From CAIWHR01 sp963734055 (GTDB taxonomy: Bacteria > Pseudomonadota > Gammaproteobacteria > Burkholderiales > Casimicrobiaceae), in NCBI GenBank assembly GCA_963734055.1, contig CAVTFQ010000007.1:434001-498000 (forward strand): a stretch of DNA of 64,000 nucleotides, written 5' to 3'. The first letter of the stretch is position 1; the number at the start of each line of letters is the position of its first letter. The notes beneath the pieces were generated by a model. That model did no database searches, was not told the DNA's origin, and saw only the letters and a program-made list of their open reading frames with translations. Position numbers and translations under genes: made by a program. Below are positions 1 to 8,045 of the stretch, in pieces.

Positions 1-233
1 TCCGACCCCCGCCGCTGGTGGAGAGGCCCGTCAGCCACGTGGTACCCGGTCTCGCGCGCGAGGTGGGCGAGGAAGCTCCCGTGCTCGCCGGTCGAAGCAG
101 CAACCTCCTGCAGCGCGACGATGTCGGCGTCGAGCTCCAACAGCACTTCGACGACGCGGTCGGGCACGCAGCGGCCGTCGCCGCCGATGCCGCCGTGGAT
201 GTTCCAGGTCGCCGCGCGAAGCCGGTGGGCCAT
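1..233 (-). CDS. Endonuclease/exonuclease/phosphatase family protein (N-terminal part)
   Basis: Only the first 77 codons are inside the window; the gene runs off the left edge. The protein begins MAHRLRAATWNIHGGIGGDG and continues with ADIVALQEV. Both are signatures of the EEP (DNase I / exonuclease III-like) fold: the Asn of TWNIHG and the Glu of LQEV bind the catalytic metal. The start is an ATG four bases after the stop of the phospholipase D/VTT gene, so the two are almost certainly cotranscribed. In other bacteria EEP proteins of this kind are often found next to cardiolipin-synthase-like PLD proteins. The substrate (nucleic acid, phospholipid or sugar phosphate) cannot be told from the visible part. 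Confidence 0.85.
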   Translation of the reverse strand, partial: MAHRLRAATWNIHGGIGGDGRCVPDRVVEVLLELDADIVALQEVAASTGEHGSFLAHLARETGYHVADGPLHQRRGS

Positions 234-237
234 GAGC

Positions 238-2460
238 TCAGGGGGGCGCGGAGCGGCCGGAGCGCGCGAGGACCTTGCGCTGGAGCAGGTGGAGGAGGGC
301 GAAGATGATCGCCACGGCAATGCCCAGCAGCGCGAACGCGCGGAGGCTCGGCTCACGGATCGCGGCCACCACGCGATCGACGAAGACGCTCATCGCGGCG
401 ATGCCGGGGATCAGCCCGAGAAGGGTTCCGAGCAGGAAGTCGCGCCAGCCGACATGCGACGCGCCGGCGACGATGTTCACGATCGAGAACGGCGCAATCG
501 GCAGCATGCGCACGAAGGTGACGGCGAGAAGCCCGTGTTGTGCGAGCCGGCGCGACAGAGTGTTGATGCGGTGACCCGCAAGCTTGCGGACAGTCTCCCG
601 GCCGAGCTTGCGTCCGATTGCGAATGTCGCCGTGGCGCTCAGCATGGCGCCGCCGGCCGCATAGAACGCGCCGAGCACGGGCCCGAACACGGCCGCGGTG
701 ACCGCGATCAGAAGGAGCAGTGGAAAGGCCACGAGGCCGCCTGCGACGTAGGCGGCCGCGACGGCGAGTGGGCTCCACGGGTGCCCTCGCAGCTCTTCGC
801 CCCAGCCGACGAGACGGTCCACGGCCAGCCAGTCGTGGAGCGGCGTCAGGCGCCACGCAAGCGCGAACACGGCCAGGATGGCCAGTCCGATTCCAAAGCC
901 AATCAGCCGTGCGCGGGTCCCGGCACGGGCATCCTCTTCCGGTACGAGGTCCGCCACGATTGCGTCGGCGCGGAGCGGCTGCTCGGGATCGATGACCCGA
1001 TGGTCGGGCACCACGGCGTCGAGCGCGGGATCGAGCGGGAGGTCCGCGGGCTGTAGCGTGCGGCCCGACGGCGCCGCGAGGCTCGCTACGGCGCGATGCA
1101 GTCCTCCTTCGCGTCGGACGGCCGCGGCAACATCCGTCGGTCGACAGTCGAGGTGCTCGGCGAGGAGCCGCTCACGCAACCCGGCGATGGCCCGTTGGAG
1201 TCGTGGATCTCCCCGCGCTTCGAACGCGAGATTGCACTCGGTGTCGGTGCCGAGGGACCGGTCGGCGAGGTTGGCCGAGCCGACGATGACGAGATCGTCG
1301 TCGACCGTCATGACTTTGCTGTGCACATTGAGACAAGTATCGCTCGTCTGTTCCGGCAGCGTCGGGCAGTAGAGGCGGTAGCGTCCGTCGCGATCGGCGG
1401 TGCAGAGATCGCGATGGATCCGGGCGCGCAGCACGCCCATCGTGCTCGCCTCGAGCCATCCGCTCTGCCGATGGGGCGAGACCACCGCGATCTCCGGCGC
1501 GTCGTCGGTCCGCAGGCGTCGCGCGAGGGCGTCGGCAACGGCGCGCGAAGTGAAATACTGGTTCTCCGCAAAGACATGGCGTCGGGCAGCGGCGATCGCG
1601 TCGAGAAACAGCGCGCGGATCTCGCCAACGGCGGCGTTGCCCGCGAACGCGGGCTCGGTACGCGCGATCGCCACCGGAAGTCCGCCGGCGTCGGGCTCGA
1701 CCCCTTCGGGCCAGACTTCGTCGGGAATCCCCGGCCCGTCCGTTCGCGGCGACCGGTTCGTCGCCCGCCTCCAGCGTTCCCGGGCGAGCTCGCCCAGCGC
1801 GCGCGCGCAGTCGCCGGCGACGACGATGCCGACGTCGTGAAACGGTGTGTACGGCTCGCCGCGATGATTCACCCGGCGCGGATCATCCCGGGCGTGCGCG
1901 CTCGTGTCCCAGCGTGCGCGCGTGAGGTCGTAGCCGCTCACGAAGGCGACCGCGTCATCCACGACGATCACCTTCTGGTGGTGCGATGCGCCGGGCGGGT
2001 GATGGTCGTCCAGCCGGAAAGACAGGCGCCGGTGCGTCATCCAGTCGAGCTTGTAGATCGGCAGCCATTCGCGCTCGATCGCGTAGAGCATGGCGAAGTC
2101 CCATGAAAGGACGTAGCCGCACAGTCGCGGGCGCTTCGCAACGACGGCGTTCAGGAATTCTCCGAGAGGCTCGGGCAGACCGTCCGTGGCTGCGCCGGGG
2201 GTCAGCCGCATCCGGCTGTCGATGTCCCAGCCCAGGATGAAGATGGAGTGACGGGCCCTGGCGAGCGCCGACCGGACCGCCCCGAAGAAGGCTTCACCGT
2301 CGATGAGAAACGCAATCCGGTCCGCGCGCTCGATGCGCCAGCAGTTGCGCCCGGGGCGAAGGATCGGGTCGCGCTCCGCTTCCGTAGCCGCCTCCGCGAG
2401 CGGCGCCCCAATGGAAGGCAAGCCTGCCGCGACGGAGGAGGAATCCGCGGACGATCGCAT
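238..2460 (-). CDS. Phospholipase D-type protein fused to a VTT (TVP38/DedA-like) membrane domain
   Basis: 740 residues in two parts. The N-terminal half has two PLD (HKD) half-sites, HHQKVIVVDD near residue 160 and HSKVMTVDDD near residue 380, each followed by a GSAN/SGYD-type segment, so a complete phosphodiesterase or transphosphatidylase active site can form. From about residue 518 to the end there are several hydrophobic helices with the pattern of the VTT/SNARE-associated family (FVRMLPIAPFSIVN motif near residue 650). The combination is known in cardiolipin-synthase-like proteins, so a membrane phospholipid-modifying role is likely. It is translated directly upstream of the EEP gene. 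The start is the first ATG; no strong ribosome binding site precedes it, so the true start could lie slightly downstream. Confidence 0.85.
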   Translation of the reverse strand: MRSSADSSSVAAGLPSIGAPLAEAATEAERDPILRPGRNCWRIERADRIAFLIDGEAFFGAVRSALARARHSIFILGWDIDSRMRLTPGAATDGLPEPLGEFLNAVVAKRPRLCGYVLSWDFAMLYAIEREWLPIYKLDWMTHRRLSFRLDDHHPPGASHHQKVIVVDDAVAFVSGYDLTRARWDTSAHARDDPRRVNHRGEPYTPFHDVGIVVAGDCARALGELARERWRRATNRSPRTDGPGIPDEVWPEGVEPDAGGLPVAIARTEPAFAGNAAVGEIRALFLDAIAAARRHVFAENQYFTSRAVADALARRLRTDDAPEIAVVSPHRQSGWLEASTMGVLRARIHRDLCTADRDGRYRLYCPTLPEQTSDTCLNVHSKVMTVDDDLVIVGSANLADRSLGTDTECNLAFEARGDPRLQRAIAGLRERLLAEHLDCRPTDVAAAVRREGGLHRAVASLAAPSGRTLQPADLPLDPALDAVVPDHRVIDPEQPLRADAIVADLVPEEDARAGTRARLIGFGIGLAILAVFALAWRLTPLHDWLAVDRLVGWGEELRGHPWSPLAVAAAYVAGGLVAFPLLLLIAVTAAVFGPVLGAFYAAGGAMLSATATFAIGRKLGRETVRKLAGHRINTLSRRLAQHGLLAVTFVRMLPIAPFSIVNIVAGASHVGWRDFLLGTLLGLIPGIAAMSVFVDRVVAAIREPSLRAFALLGIAVAIIFALLHLLQRKVLARSGRSAPP

Positions 2461-2612
2461 CCGCGCAACGGTAGTTCACGCCGGCGCGAACGTCTGTCGG
2501 CGGCGTCCGATATTTTCCGTGGAACGCGCTGGCGCCACGGGCGCGGGACCCGGGGACCCGGTTCGACCCGTACTGGCTCGGAGTCCCGGGGAACGGCCTC
2601 AGCCGACCGGCA

Positions 2613-3737
2613 TTACTTTCCCTGGAATTGGGTCGGCGTGATCCAAGCCGTGCAACCGGCCGGCAGCACCGTATCGGTGTTGTTGTAGACGGAGTTGCTG
2701 CCGTTGCCCCCACCGTAGCCGAGCGACGTCACGTTGGCGGCGCCGCCGCCGCAGTCGACGAGACTGTTCGTGTTGTTGCTGATCACGTTGGAACTGAAAA
2801 TCGCCTGGCCATGGCCGTGGAGCAGTCCGGCACCGTTGTTGTTGAAGACCGAGGTCGACGCATTCACATGAACGCTGGCCCCGGCGGTGCCGACCGTTTC
2901 AATGGCCGCGTTGCCAAAGCGGGAGAACTGCGAGCCAATGACGAAGGCGCGGAGGTTAACGGCCGTATTTATGTTGTTGGCGCGAAGGCCGTCGCCCGCC
3001 CAGGAAAGTACGCTGTTGCGCAGGCTCGCGACGACCGCCTTGTTCAGGTTGACGGCGCTGGTGCCGGTGGACGTCGTGTTGATCCCGTGTTCGATCCGTG
3101 TATTGTCGACTACCAGGTTGACGCGCGACGAGTCGTCCGCTCCGTTTCCGATCACGTAGATGCCGGTGCGGCATTCGCGGAGGAAGCTGTCGTTGACGAA
3201 CACCTGGATTGCCTTCGCCGAAACGATGCGAATGCAGTCGCTCGTGTCCTGCGTGAAGTTCGAGATCGACGACTTCTCGATATGAACGCTGCCGGCATTC
3301 TGGATGTCGATACCGGCGTCGGGAAACGGCGCGCTGGTCGGAACGCCGGCGATGTCGAGCCCGCGCAGAGTGATGACATCGGTGTCGCCGGCGTTGATGA
3401 CGATGCCGGTCGTGGGGTTGATGCCCGCGCCCAGCGCGCTGATCCCACCGTAGATACCGGAGGGGCCGATGATCTTGATCGACTTGTCGATGGTCATCGG
3501 GCCGTAGCCGGCGGTGTTGAGGATCACTACCTCGCCGCCGGGTGAGGTCTGCGCGATGGCCGCGTTGAAGCTGCGGCACGGCAATGCGAGCGAGCAGGGG
3601 TTGGCGTCGGACCCGTCGGATCTGACGAACGTGCGCTGCGCGGTGGCGGCGAGCGCGGACGCCGGGCAGGCGGCAATTGCGGCCGCACCGAGCGCGGCGA
3701 CCAGGGAAAGTTGGGTCAGGCCAGTCCGTGTGCGCAT
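2613..3737 (-). CDS. Exported right-handed beta-helix protein (copy 1 of a tandem pair)
   Basis: 374 residues with a clear signal peptide (about 28 residues, ending ASALA). After it comes CRSFNAAIAQTSPGGEVVIL, then TAGYGPMTIDKSIKIIGP and NPTTGIVINAGDTDVITLRG. This is the usual beginning of a pectate-lyase-like beta-helix: a wide-sense search for repeated short strands ending in Asn or Gly. The remaining body repeats beta-strand-like segments rich in Val, Ile, Asn and Thr. No catalytic residues of a known polysaccharide lyase are recognisable. GGAGGA sits 4 bases before the ATG. The next gene upstream on the same strand is a longer paralogue. The product is likely periplasmic or secreted; the function is unknown and an adhesin-like or surface role is only a guess. 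Confidence 0.8.
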   Translation of the reverse strand: MRTRTGLTQLSLVAALGAAAIAACPASALAATAQRTFVRSDGSDANPCSLALPCRSFNAAIAQTSPGGEVVILNTAGYGPMTIDKSIKIIGPSGIYGGISALGAGINPTTGIVINAGDTDVITLRGLDIAGVPTSAPFPDAGIDIQNAGSVHIEKSSISNFTQDTSDCIRIVSAKAIQVFVNDSFLRECRTGIYVIGNGADDSSRVNLVVDNTRIEHGINTTSTGTSAVNLNKAVVASLRNSVLSWAGDGLRANNINTAVNLRAFVIGSQFSRFGNAAIETVGTAGASVHVNASTSVFNNNGAGLLHGHGQAIFSSNVISNNTNSLVDCGGGAANVTSLGYGGGNGSNSVYNNTDTVLPAGCTAWITPTQFQGK

Positions 3738-3968
3738 GGGGTCCTCCGTTCCAAGGCGGGCGAGCCCCGGACGTGGGACCCGTCGGCCGATTCAGAGTAC
3801 GCCATTGGCCCCAACGATTACAAGGTCTTTCGTGCGGAGTGAGTGGCTTCCCGCTGCTGCGAACTTCCGGGCGGGCCACGTGCGGACGGGCAGGGGGTGG
3901 GGAACGGCGCCGCCTAGCGGGCGGGGTGCCGGTCCGGTCGACCGGTCGCCGCCGCCCCCCTGCGGACG

Positions 3969-5390
3969 TTACTTGAGGGTTACGGCGGCAGGCGTGATGT
4001 ACGTGAAACCGGACATGTTGGGGATGCCGTCCACCACGTTTCGGCCGTCGGACAGGACGGTCCCGCTGCCGTTGTTCACGAAATCGTCGCTGCAGGCGAC
4101 GATGTGGTTTTCCTGGAGGCGGACCGTGCCGACGCCGTGATCGACCACGGTTGCGCAGTTGTTCACCTCCGAACGGATGAGGCTGGCGGCCACTTGGGAG
4201 GCGCCGCGGGTCTTGATCACAGTGGCCCCCTGGGCGAACGTCGAGTCGCGCATGTACGCGGCGGTCTTCGCGCCGTTTGGCGAACTGAGGTCGATCGAAA
4301 CCGTATTGGCATTCAGCACACGCGTGTTGTCCATTTCAAGCACGGCTCTGGCGTTGACGGTGTCGGTGGAGCTGTTCAGGAGCGCCACCTGTCGTGCCGG
4401 CTGTGCGATGACGCTGTTGCCGATCGTGAGAAACGTGTTGCGGCCGGTCGCGGAGTTGGCGATGTTGAAAGCGTCGTTCGTCGTGTTCGTGACCTGGCTC
4501 CCTACCACCCGGATCGCGCTGGTCCCATTGTCGCCGGTCGCGGCGTAGTAAATGCCATTCGTGTTCTGCGAGAACTCGCTGTCGACGATGTCAAGCGAGT
4601 TGTTGGCGCCGCCGAGGTCGCTGTCAAACTTGACGGCGGTGGTTTGCCGCGATATCGCAGTGTTGCGCAGCGATACCGCCATGAAGCCCTGCATCCAGAT
4701 TCCGACGGGCGACGAGGCCGGATTCGCGTTGAAACCGCGCTCGATCCGCGTGTTGTCCACGAACACGCCGCTGCGGCTGCTCGAGACGACGGTGCCATTG
4801 GCATGGATTCCGGTAAGGCAGTGCCGCAGGAAGCTGTCGTCGACGTAGACGCGGACGGTCTTCGCGGTGACGACCTGAATGCACGCGCCGCCATCCTCGG
4901 GGAAGTTGCCGATCGAAGACTTCTCGATGTGCACGGCTCCCGCGTTCTGGATGTCGATGCCGATGAGCGGCAGCGGGGGCGTACCGGCAACGCCGGTGAT
5001 GTCGAGGCCGCGCAGGATGACGTCGTCGGTGTCCCCGGCGTTGATGACGATGCCGGTGGTCGGATTGCCGACGCCGCCAAGCACGCTGATGCCGCCGTAG
5101 ACGCCCGCGGGGCCGATGATCTTGATCCCCTTGTTGATCGTCATCGGCCCGTAGCCTGCCGTATCGAGGATCACGACCTCGCCGTTGGGGCTCGTTTGCG
5201 CGATGGCCGCGTTGAAGCTGCGGCACGGATCGGTGAGCCGGCACTGATTGGTGTCGAGGCCGGTCGACGAGACGAACGTGCGCTGGTAGGTGACGGCCGA
5301 GGCCGGTAGGGCGGTCGCCACGAGCAGCAGCGACGCGACGAGACAGAACGCGACGCGGGCATGCCGCGGCGTGCCGGAACAGTTGCTCAT
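3969..5390 (-). CDS. Exported right-handed beta-helix protein (copy 2, longer paralogue)
   Basis: 473 residues with a signal peptide of about 32 residues (hydrophobic stretch VAFCLVASLLLVATALPASA). Residues about 35 to 180 are nearly identical in plan to the neighbour at 2613-3737: CRSFNAAIAQTSPNGEVVIL, YGPMTINKGIKIIGP, NPTTGIVINAGDTD and AVHIEKSSI are shared with few changes. The second half diverges and is about 100 residues longer, made of additional short strand repeats (for example VLEMDNTRVLNANTVSIDL). This pattern fits tandem duplication followed by change in the number of helical coils. A GGGGGA lies 4 bases before the ATG. The copies are separated by 231 bases, so each may have its own promoter. 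No enzymatic motif is recognised. Confidence 0.8.
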   Translation of the reverse strand: MSNCSGTPRHARVAFCLVASLLLVATALPASAVTYQRTFVSSTGLDTNQCRLTDPCRSFNAAIAQTSPNGEVVILDTAGYGPMTINKGIKIIGPAGVYGGISVLGGVGNPTTGIVINAGDTDDVILRGLDITGVAGTPPLPLIGIDIQNAGAVHIEKSSIGNFPEDGGACIQVVTAKTVRVYVDDSFLRHCLTGIHANGTVVSSSRSGVFVDNTRIERGFNANPASSPVGIWMQGFMAVSLRNTAISRQTTAVKFDSDLGGANNSLDIVDSEFSQNTNGIYYAATGDNGTSAIRVVGSQVTNTTNDAFNIANSATGRNTFLTIGNSVIAQPARQVALLNSSTDTVNARAVLEMDNTRVLNANTVSIDLSSPNGAKTAAYMRDSTFAQGATVIKTRGASQVAASLIRSEVNNCATVVDHGVGTVRLQENHIVACSDDFVNNGSGTVLSDGRNVVDGIPNMSGFTYITPAAVTLK

Positions 5391-5418
5391 GAAATCCCCC
5401 TGTGCTGGTTGCTCTTGG

Positions 5419-5437
5419 CGGGTGCATCGTGCACCCG
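5419..5437. promoter_or_regulatory. 19-bp perfect palindrome upstream of the longer beta-helix gene
   Basis: The sequence CGGGTGCATCGTGCACCCG is symmetrical about position 5428 and lies 29 to 47 bases before the ATG at 5390. It could be an operator for a dimeric regulator or a hairpin in the 5' leader. Its placement between promoter and start is the only support; no family is identified. Confidence 0.35.
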
Positions 5438-5618
5438 GAAGCGCAGACTACGAGCGTGATCGACGCTTGGCAAGACGCAATCGGCGCGGCAGGCGCCTGC
5501 GATTCGCGCGGTGCAACACCGCACCGCGATATCCTGCGTGGGAGACGTTACGTCGCCGTGACGCTCGGGCCATGACGCAATGTCCAACCGTTCGCACCAC
5601 GAAGGTGCGGGCGGCCGG

Positions 5619-7414
5619 CTAGCGCGATGCCGACTTCTTCTGCGCGACGTCGATGTCCACGTACTTCCACGCTCCGCCGAACTGCGACGGCTAGTAGCCC
5701 AGGAGCCATGGGTAGTAGAGCACGTTGCCGACGCCGAAGGTGTGCAGGATCATGGGCATCCACACCTGCGAGACGTCCGACATCCTGCGTGCGAGCGCAA
5801 TGCGCTCCGGACCCGCGGGTGTCCGGAGAAATTGTTCGTAGGCGGCGTCGTACTCGTCGCGCTTGAAGCCGGACGGATTGGTGTCGCGCGTCTCCTTGCC
5901 CCAGAGCGTCTGCAGGATCTGGTAGCCGGAGGGTTCGAGCGAGCGGTAGCCGAGATTGAACATCGGCAATTGGCCCGCGCGGCTCAGGTTCAGGAGCTCC
6001 GCGAAAGTCTGCTGGTTGACCCGCATCCGGATGCCGATCGCATCCATGTTCTTGCACCAGAGCGTGTCCGCTTCGCGATACCACGACTCGGGCAGCGTGC
6101 CGCGCACGACGGTCAGCGGCTTTCCGTCGGGCGTCTCGCGGTAGCCGTCGCGGTCGACGTCCTTGAAGCCGAACCGGTCGAGCAGCGCGCGCGCCGCGGC
6201 GGGATCGTAGAGCGACCTGGGTGGCAGGCTCGGATCGTGCCCGTTCACGCCGGGTGGCAGCAGCTGGTTCGCGGGCAGCGCATTGCCCGCAAAGAGCACG
6301 CGAATCAGTTCATCGACGTTGAAGCCCATCGCGATCGCGCGTCGCAGCGCCACCTGCGCGTTCGAGTAGCCGCCGACAACGGGATCGTCCATGTTGAAGT
6401 ACGTGAACGTGAGCGACGGCGCGCCGAATCGCAGGTGCACGACCTTCTTCGCCGCGAGCTCGGGCTTGAGCTTGCCGTCGACGAAGACGCGCTTCACGTC
6501 GTCGCCGGCCAATCCGAGGAGGTCGAGGTTGCCCTGCATGAACTCGAGGATCTGCGGCTGCGATTCCTCGATGATGCTGATCTCGATGCGGCCGACCTGC
6601 GGCAGCGTCTTGCCGCGCATGCTCGCGACGAGCCCGCTGTGCTGCGGGTCGGTGCTGTCCGGAAACCGGATCGATCGATACGCCGGATTGGCTTCGAGCA
6701 CGACACGGGTCGCCTTCTTCCACTCCTTGAGACGATAGGGGCCGGTACCGACCGGACGGCTCATCACGTCGTTTCCGGCGGCCTCCACGGCTTCGCGGGC
6801 GACGGCCATCGCCGGCAGCTGGGCGAGCCGCTCGAGCATCGTGTAGTCGGGACGTGCGAGCTTGATCCGGAGCGTGTAGCGGTCGACCGCGCGCAGGCCT
6901 TCGATCGGCGCGTCGTAGTCGAGCCTGGCGCCGGGCTTCCGCGCCGCGTCGACCACCGGCCGCGCGCCGACGATGAGGTCGTGAGCGCGGCGTCGCCCCC
7001 GGCGCGCAGATTGGGATCGAGGCTCCGCGTGATCGAATAGACGTAGTCCTGCGCCGTCAGCTCGCGCTGCTTTCCCTTGAACACGGGATCGTCGGCGAAG
7101 TGAATGCCCTTCTGCAGCCGGATCGTCCAGGTCGTGCCGCCGTCGGAGATCACCGGCATTGCCTCCGCGGTGCACGGGATCACCTTCGCCGGCGTCGCGA
7201 GGTAGTCGAACTGATAGAGCGCCTCGAAGATCTGGATCGCGACCCGCGTGGACGTGAGGTCGGTGCCCTGCTGCGGATCCAGGCTCGTGATGTCGTTCGA
7301 CGCGATGCGCAGGACCTTGTTGGGATCGGCCGCTGCGCTCGCTGCGAGCGGAAGGAGCGCGACGAGGAGTGCCGCTGAGGCAACCGCGAGCTTGCCGACC
7401 CAGGTGTGCCGCAT
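5619..7414 (-). pseudogene. Peptide/nickel-type ABC transporter substrate-binding protein, frameshifted and with an internal amber codon
   Basis: The product is an SBP family 5 (DppA/OppA-like) periplasmic binding protein that normally captures a peptide or similar ligand for an ABC importer. The N-terminus (MRHTWVGKLAVASAALLVAL signal peptide, then LRIASNDITSLDPQQGTD) reads in one frame as far as about 6990. The body (HDLIVGARPVVDAARKPGAR onward, with RPVGTGPYRLKEW) continues in another frame, next to a run of G at 6998-7003, so one base has been gained or lost. The body then meets TAG at 5691-5693 after YPWLLGY. If read through, it continues PSQFGGAWKYVDIDVAQKKS to a second TAG at 5619, which is the kind of C-terminus this family has. 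I chose the ATG at 7414 because GGAGGA is 9 bases upstream; the ATG at 7420 is too close to it. No permease or ATPase is adjacent. One or both lesions could be sequencing errors. Confidence 0.75.
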
Positions 7415-7492
7415 CGCCATCGGTCCTCCCCCAACGTTCGGTTCGCGAGCCGCAGCGACGCGAGCAACGGTGCGGCGGGCTATTATTCGCGT

Positions 7493-7996
7493 GTGAGCCA
7501 CGATCCGCAAAGCTCGGTCCTGTTCGTCTGCATGGGCAATATCTGTCGGTCGCCGACGGCGGAGGCGGTGTTCCGCGCCGTGCTGGCTCAGGGGGGCCTC
7601 GAGGGGCAGATCCGTGCGGATTCGGCCGGCATTGGCGACTGGCACGTCGGCCAGCCGCCCGACCGTCGCGCCATGCAGGCTGCGCAGAAGCGCGGCTACG
7701 ACCTGAGCAAGCTCCGCGCGCGGCAGGTTACGGCCGTCGATTTCTCGCGCTTCGGCTGGATTCTCGCGATGGATGCCGCCAACCTCCGCGCGCTGGAAGT
7801 GCTGCGACCGGCGTCTTACGCGGGCCACCTCGGGTTGCTGCTCGATCTCGCGCCGCAGGCAGGCGTGCGCGAAGTGCCCGACCCCTACTATGGCGGAAGC
7901 GAGAGCTTCGAGCGCGTGCTGGACCTCGTCGAATTGGCGAGCGCGGAGCTGCTGCTCCGCGTTCGCGCGGGTGCAGACGGGCCGCGCGCCGAGTGA
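7493..7996 (+). CDS. Low-molecular-weight protein-tyrosine phosphatase
   Basis: 167 residues. The phosphate-binding loop CMGNICRS (Cys13, Arg19; C-x5-R-S) is close to the N-terminus, and the general acid motif DPYYGG lies near residue 130; both are diagnostic of the arsenate reductase-like LMW-PTP fold. It probably removes phosphate from tyrosines of bacterial kinases or other proteins in the cytoplasm. The start chosen is GTG at 7493 because it gives the standard short N-terminus before the catalytic loop; earlier in-frame codons lie in the divergent promoter region. It is divergent from the broken binding-protein gene and convergent with rne. An LMW-PTP beside RNase E is a familiar arrangement in Betaproteobacteria. 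Confidence 0.9.
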   Translation: MSHDPQSSVLFVCMGNICRSPTAEAVFRAVLAQGGLEGQIRADSAGIGDWHVGQPPDRRAMQAAQKRGYDLSKLRARQVTAVDFSRFGWILAMDAANLRALEVLRPASYAGHLGLLLDLAPQAGVREVPDPYYGGSESFERVLDLVELASAELLLRVRAGADGPRAE

Positions 7997-8045
7997 CGGT
8001 GACCCGCGATCCGGGCGTCCGCGAGGAACGCCCGGAATCATGGGG

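Noticed and set aside
121..1056. Plus-strand open frame across the left end
   Set aside because: The minus strand carries the EEP start and the VTT membrane domain; the plus-strand product is low-complexity.
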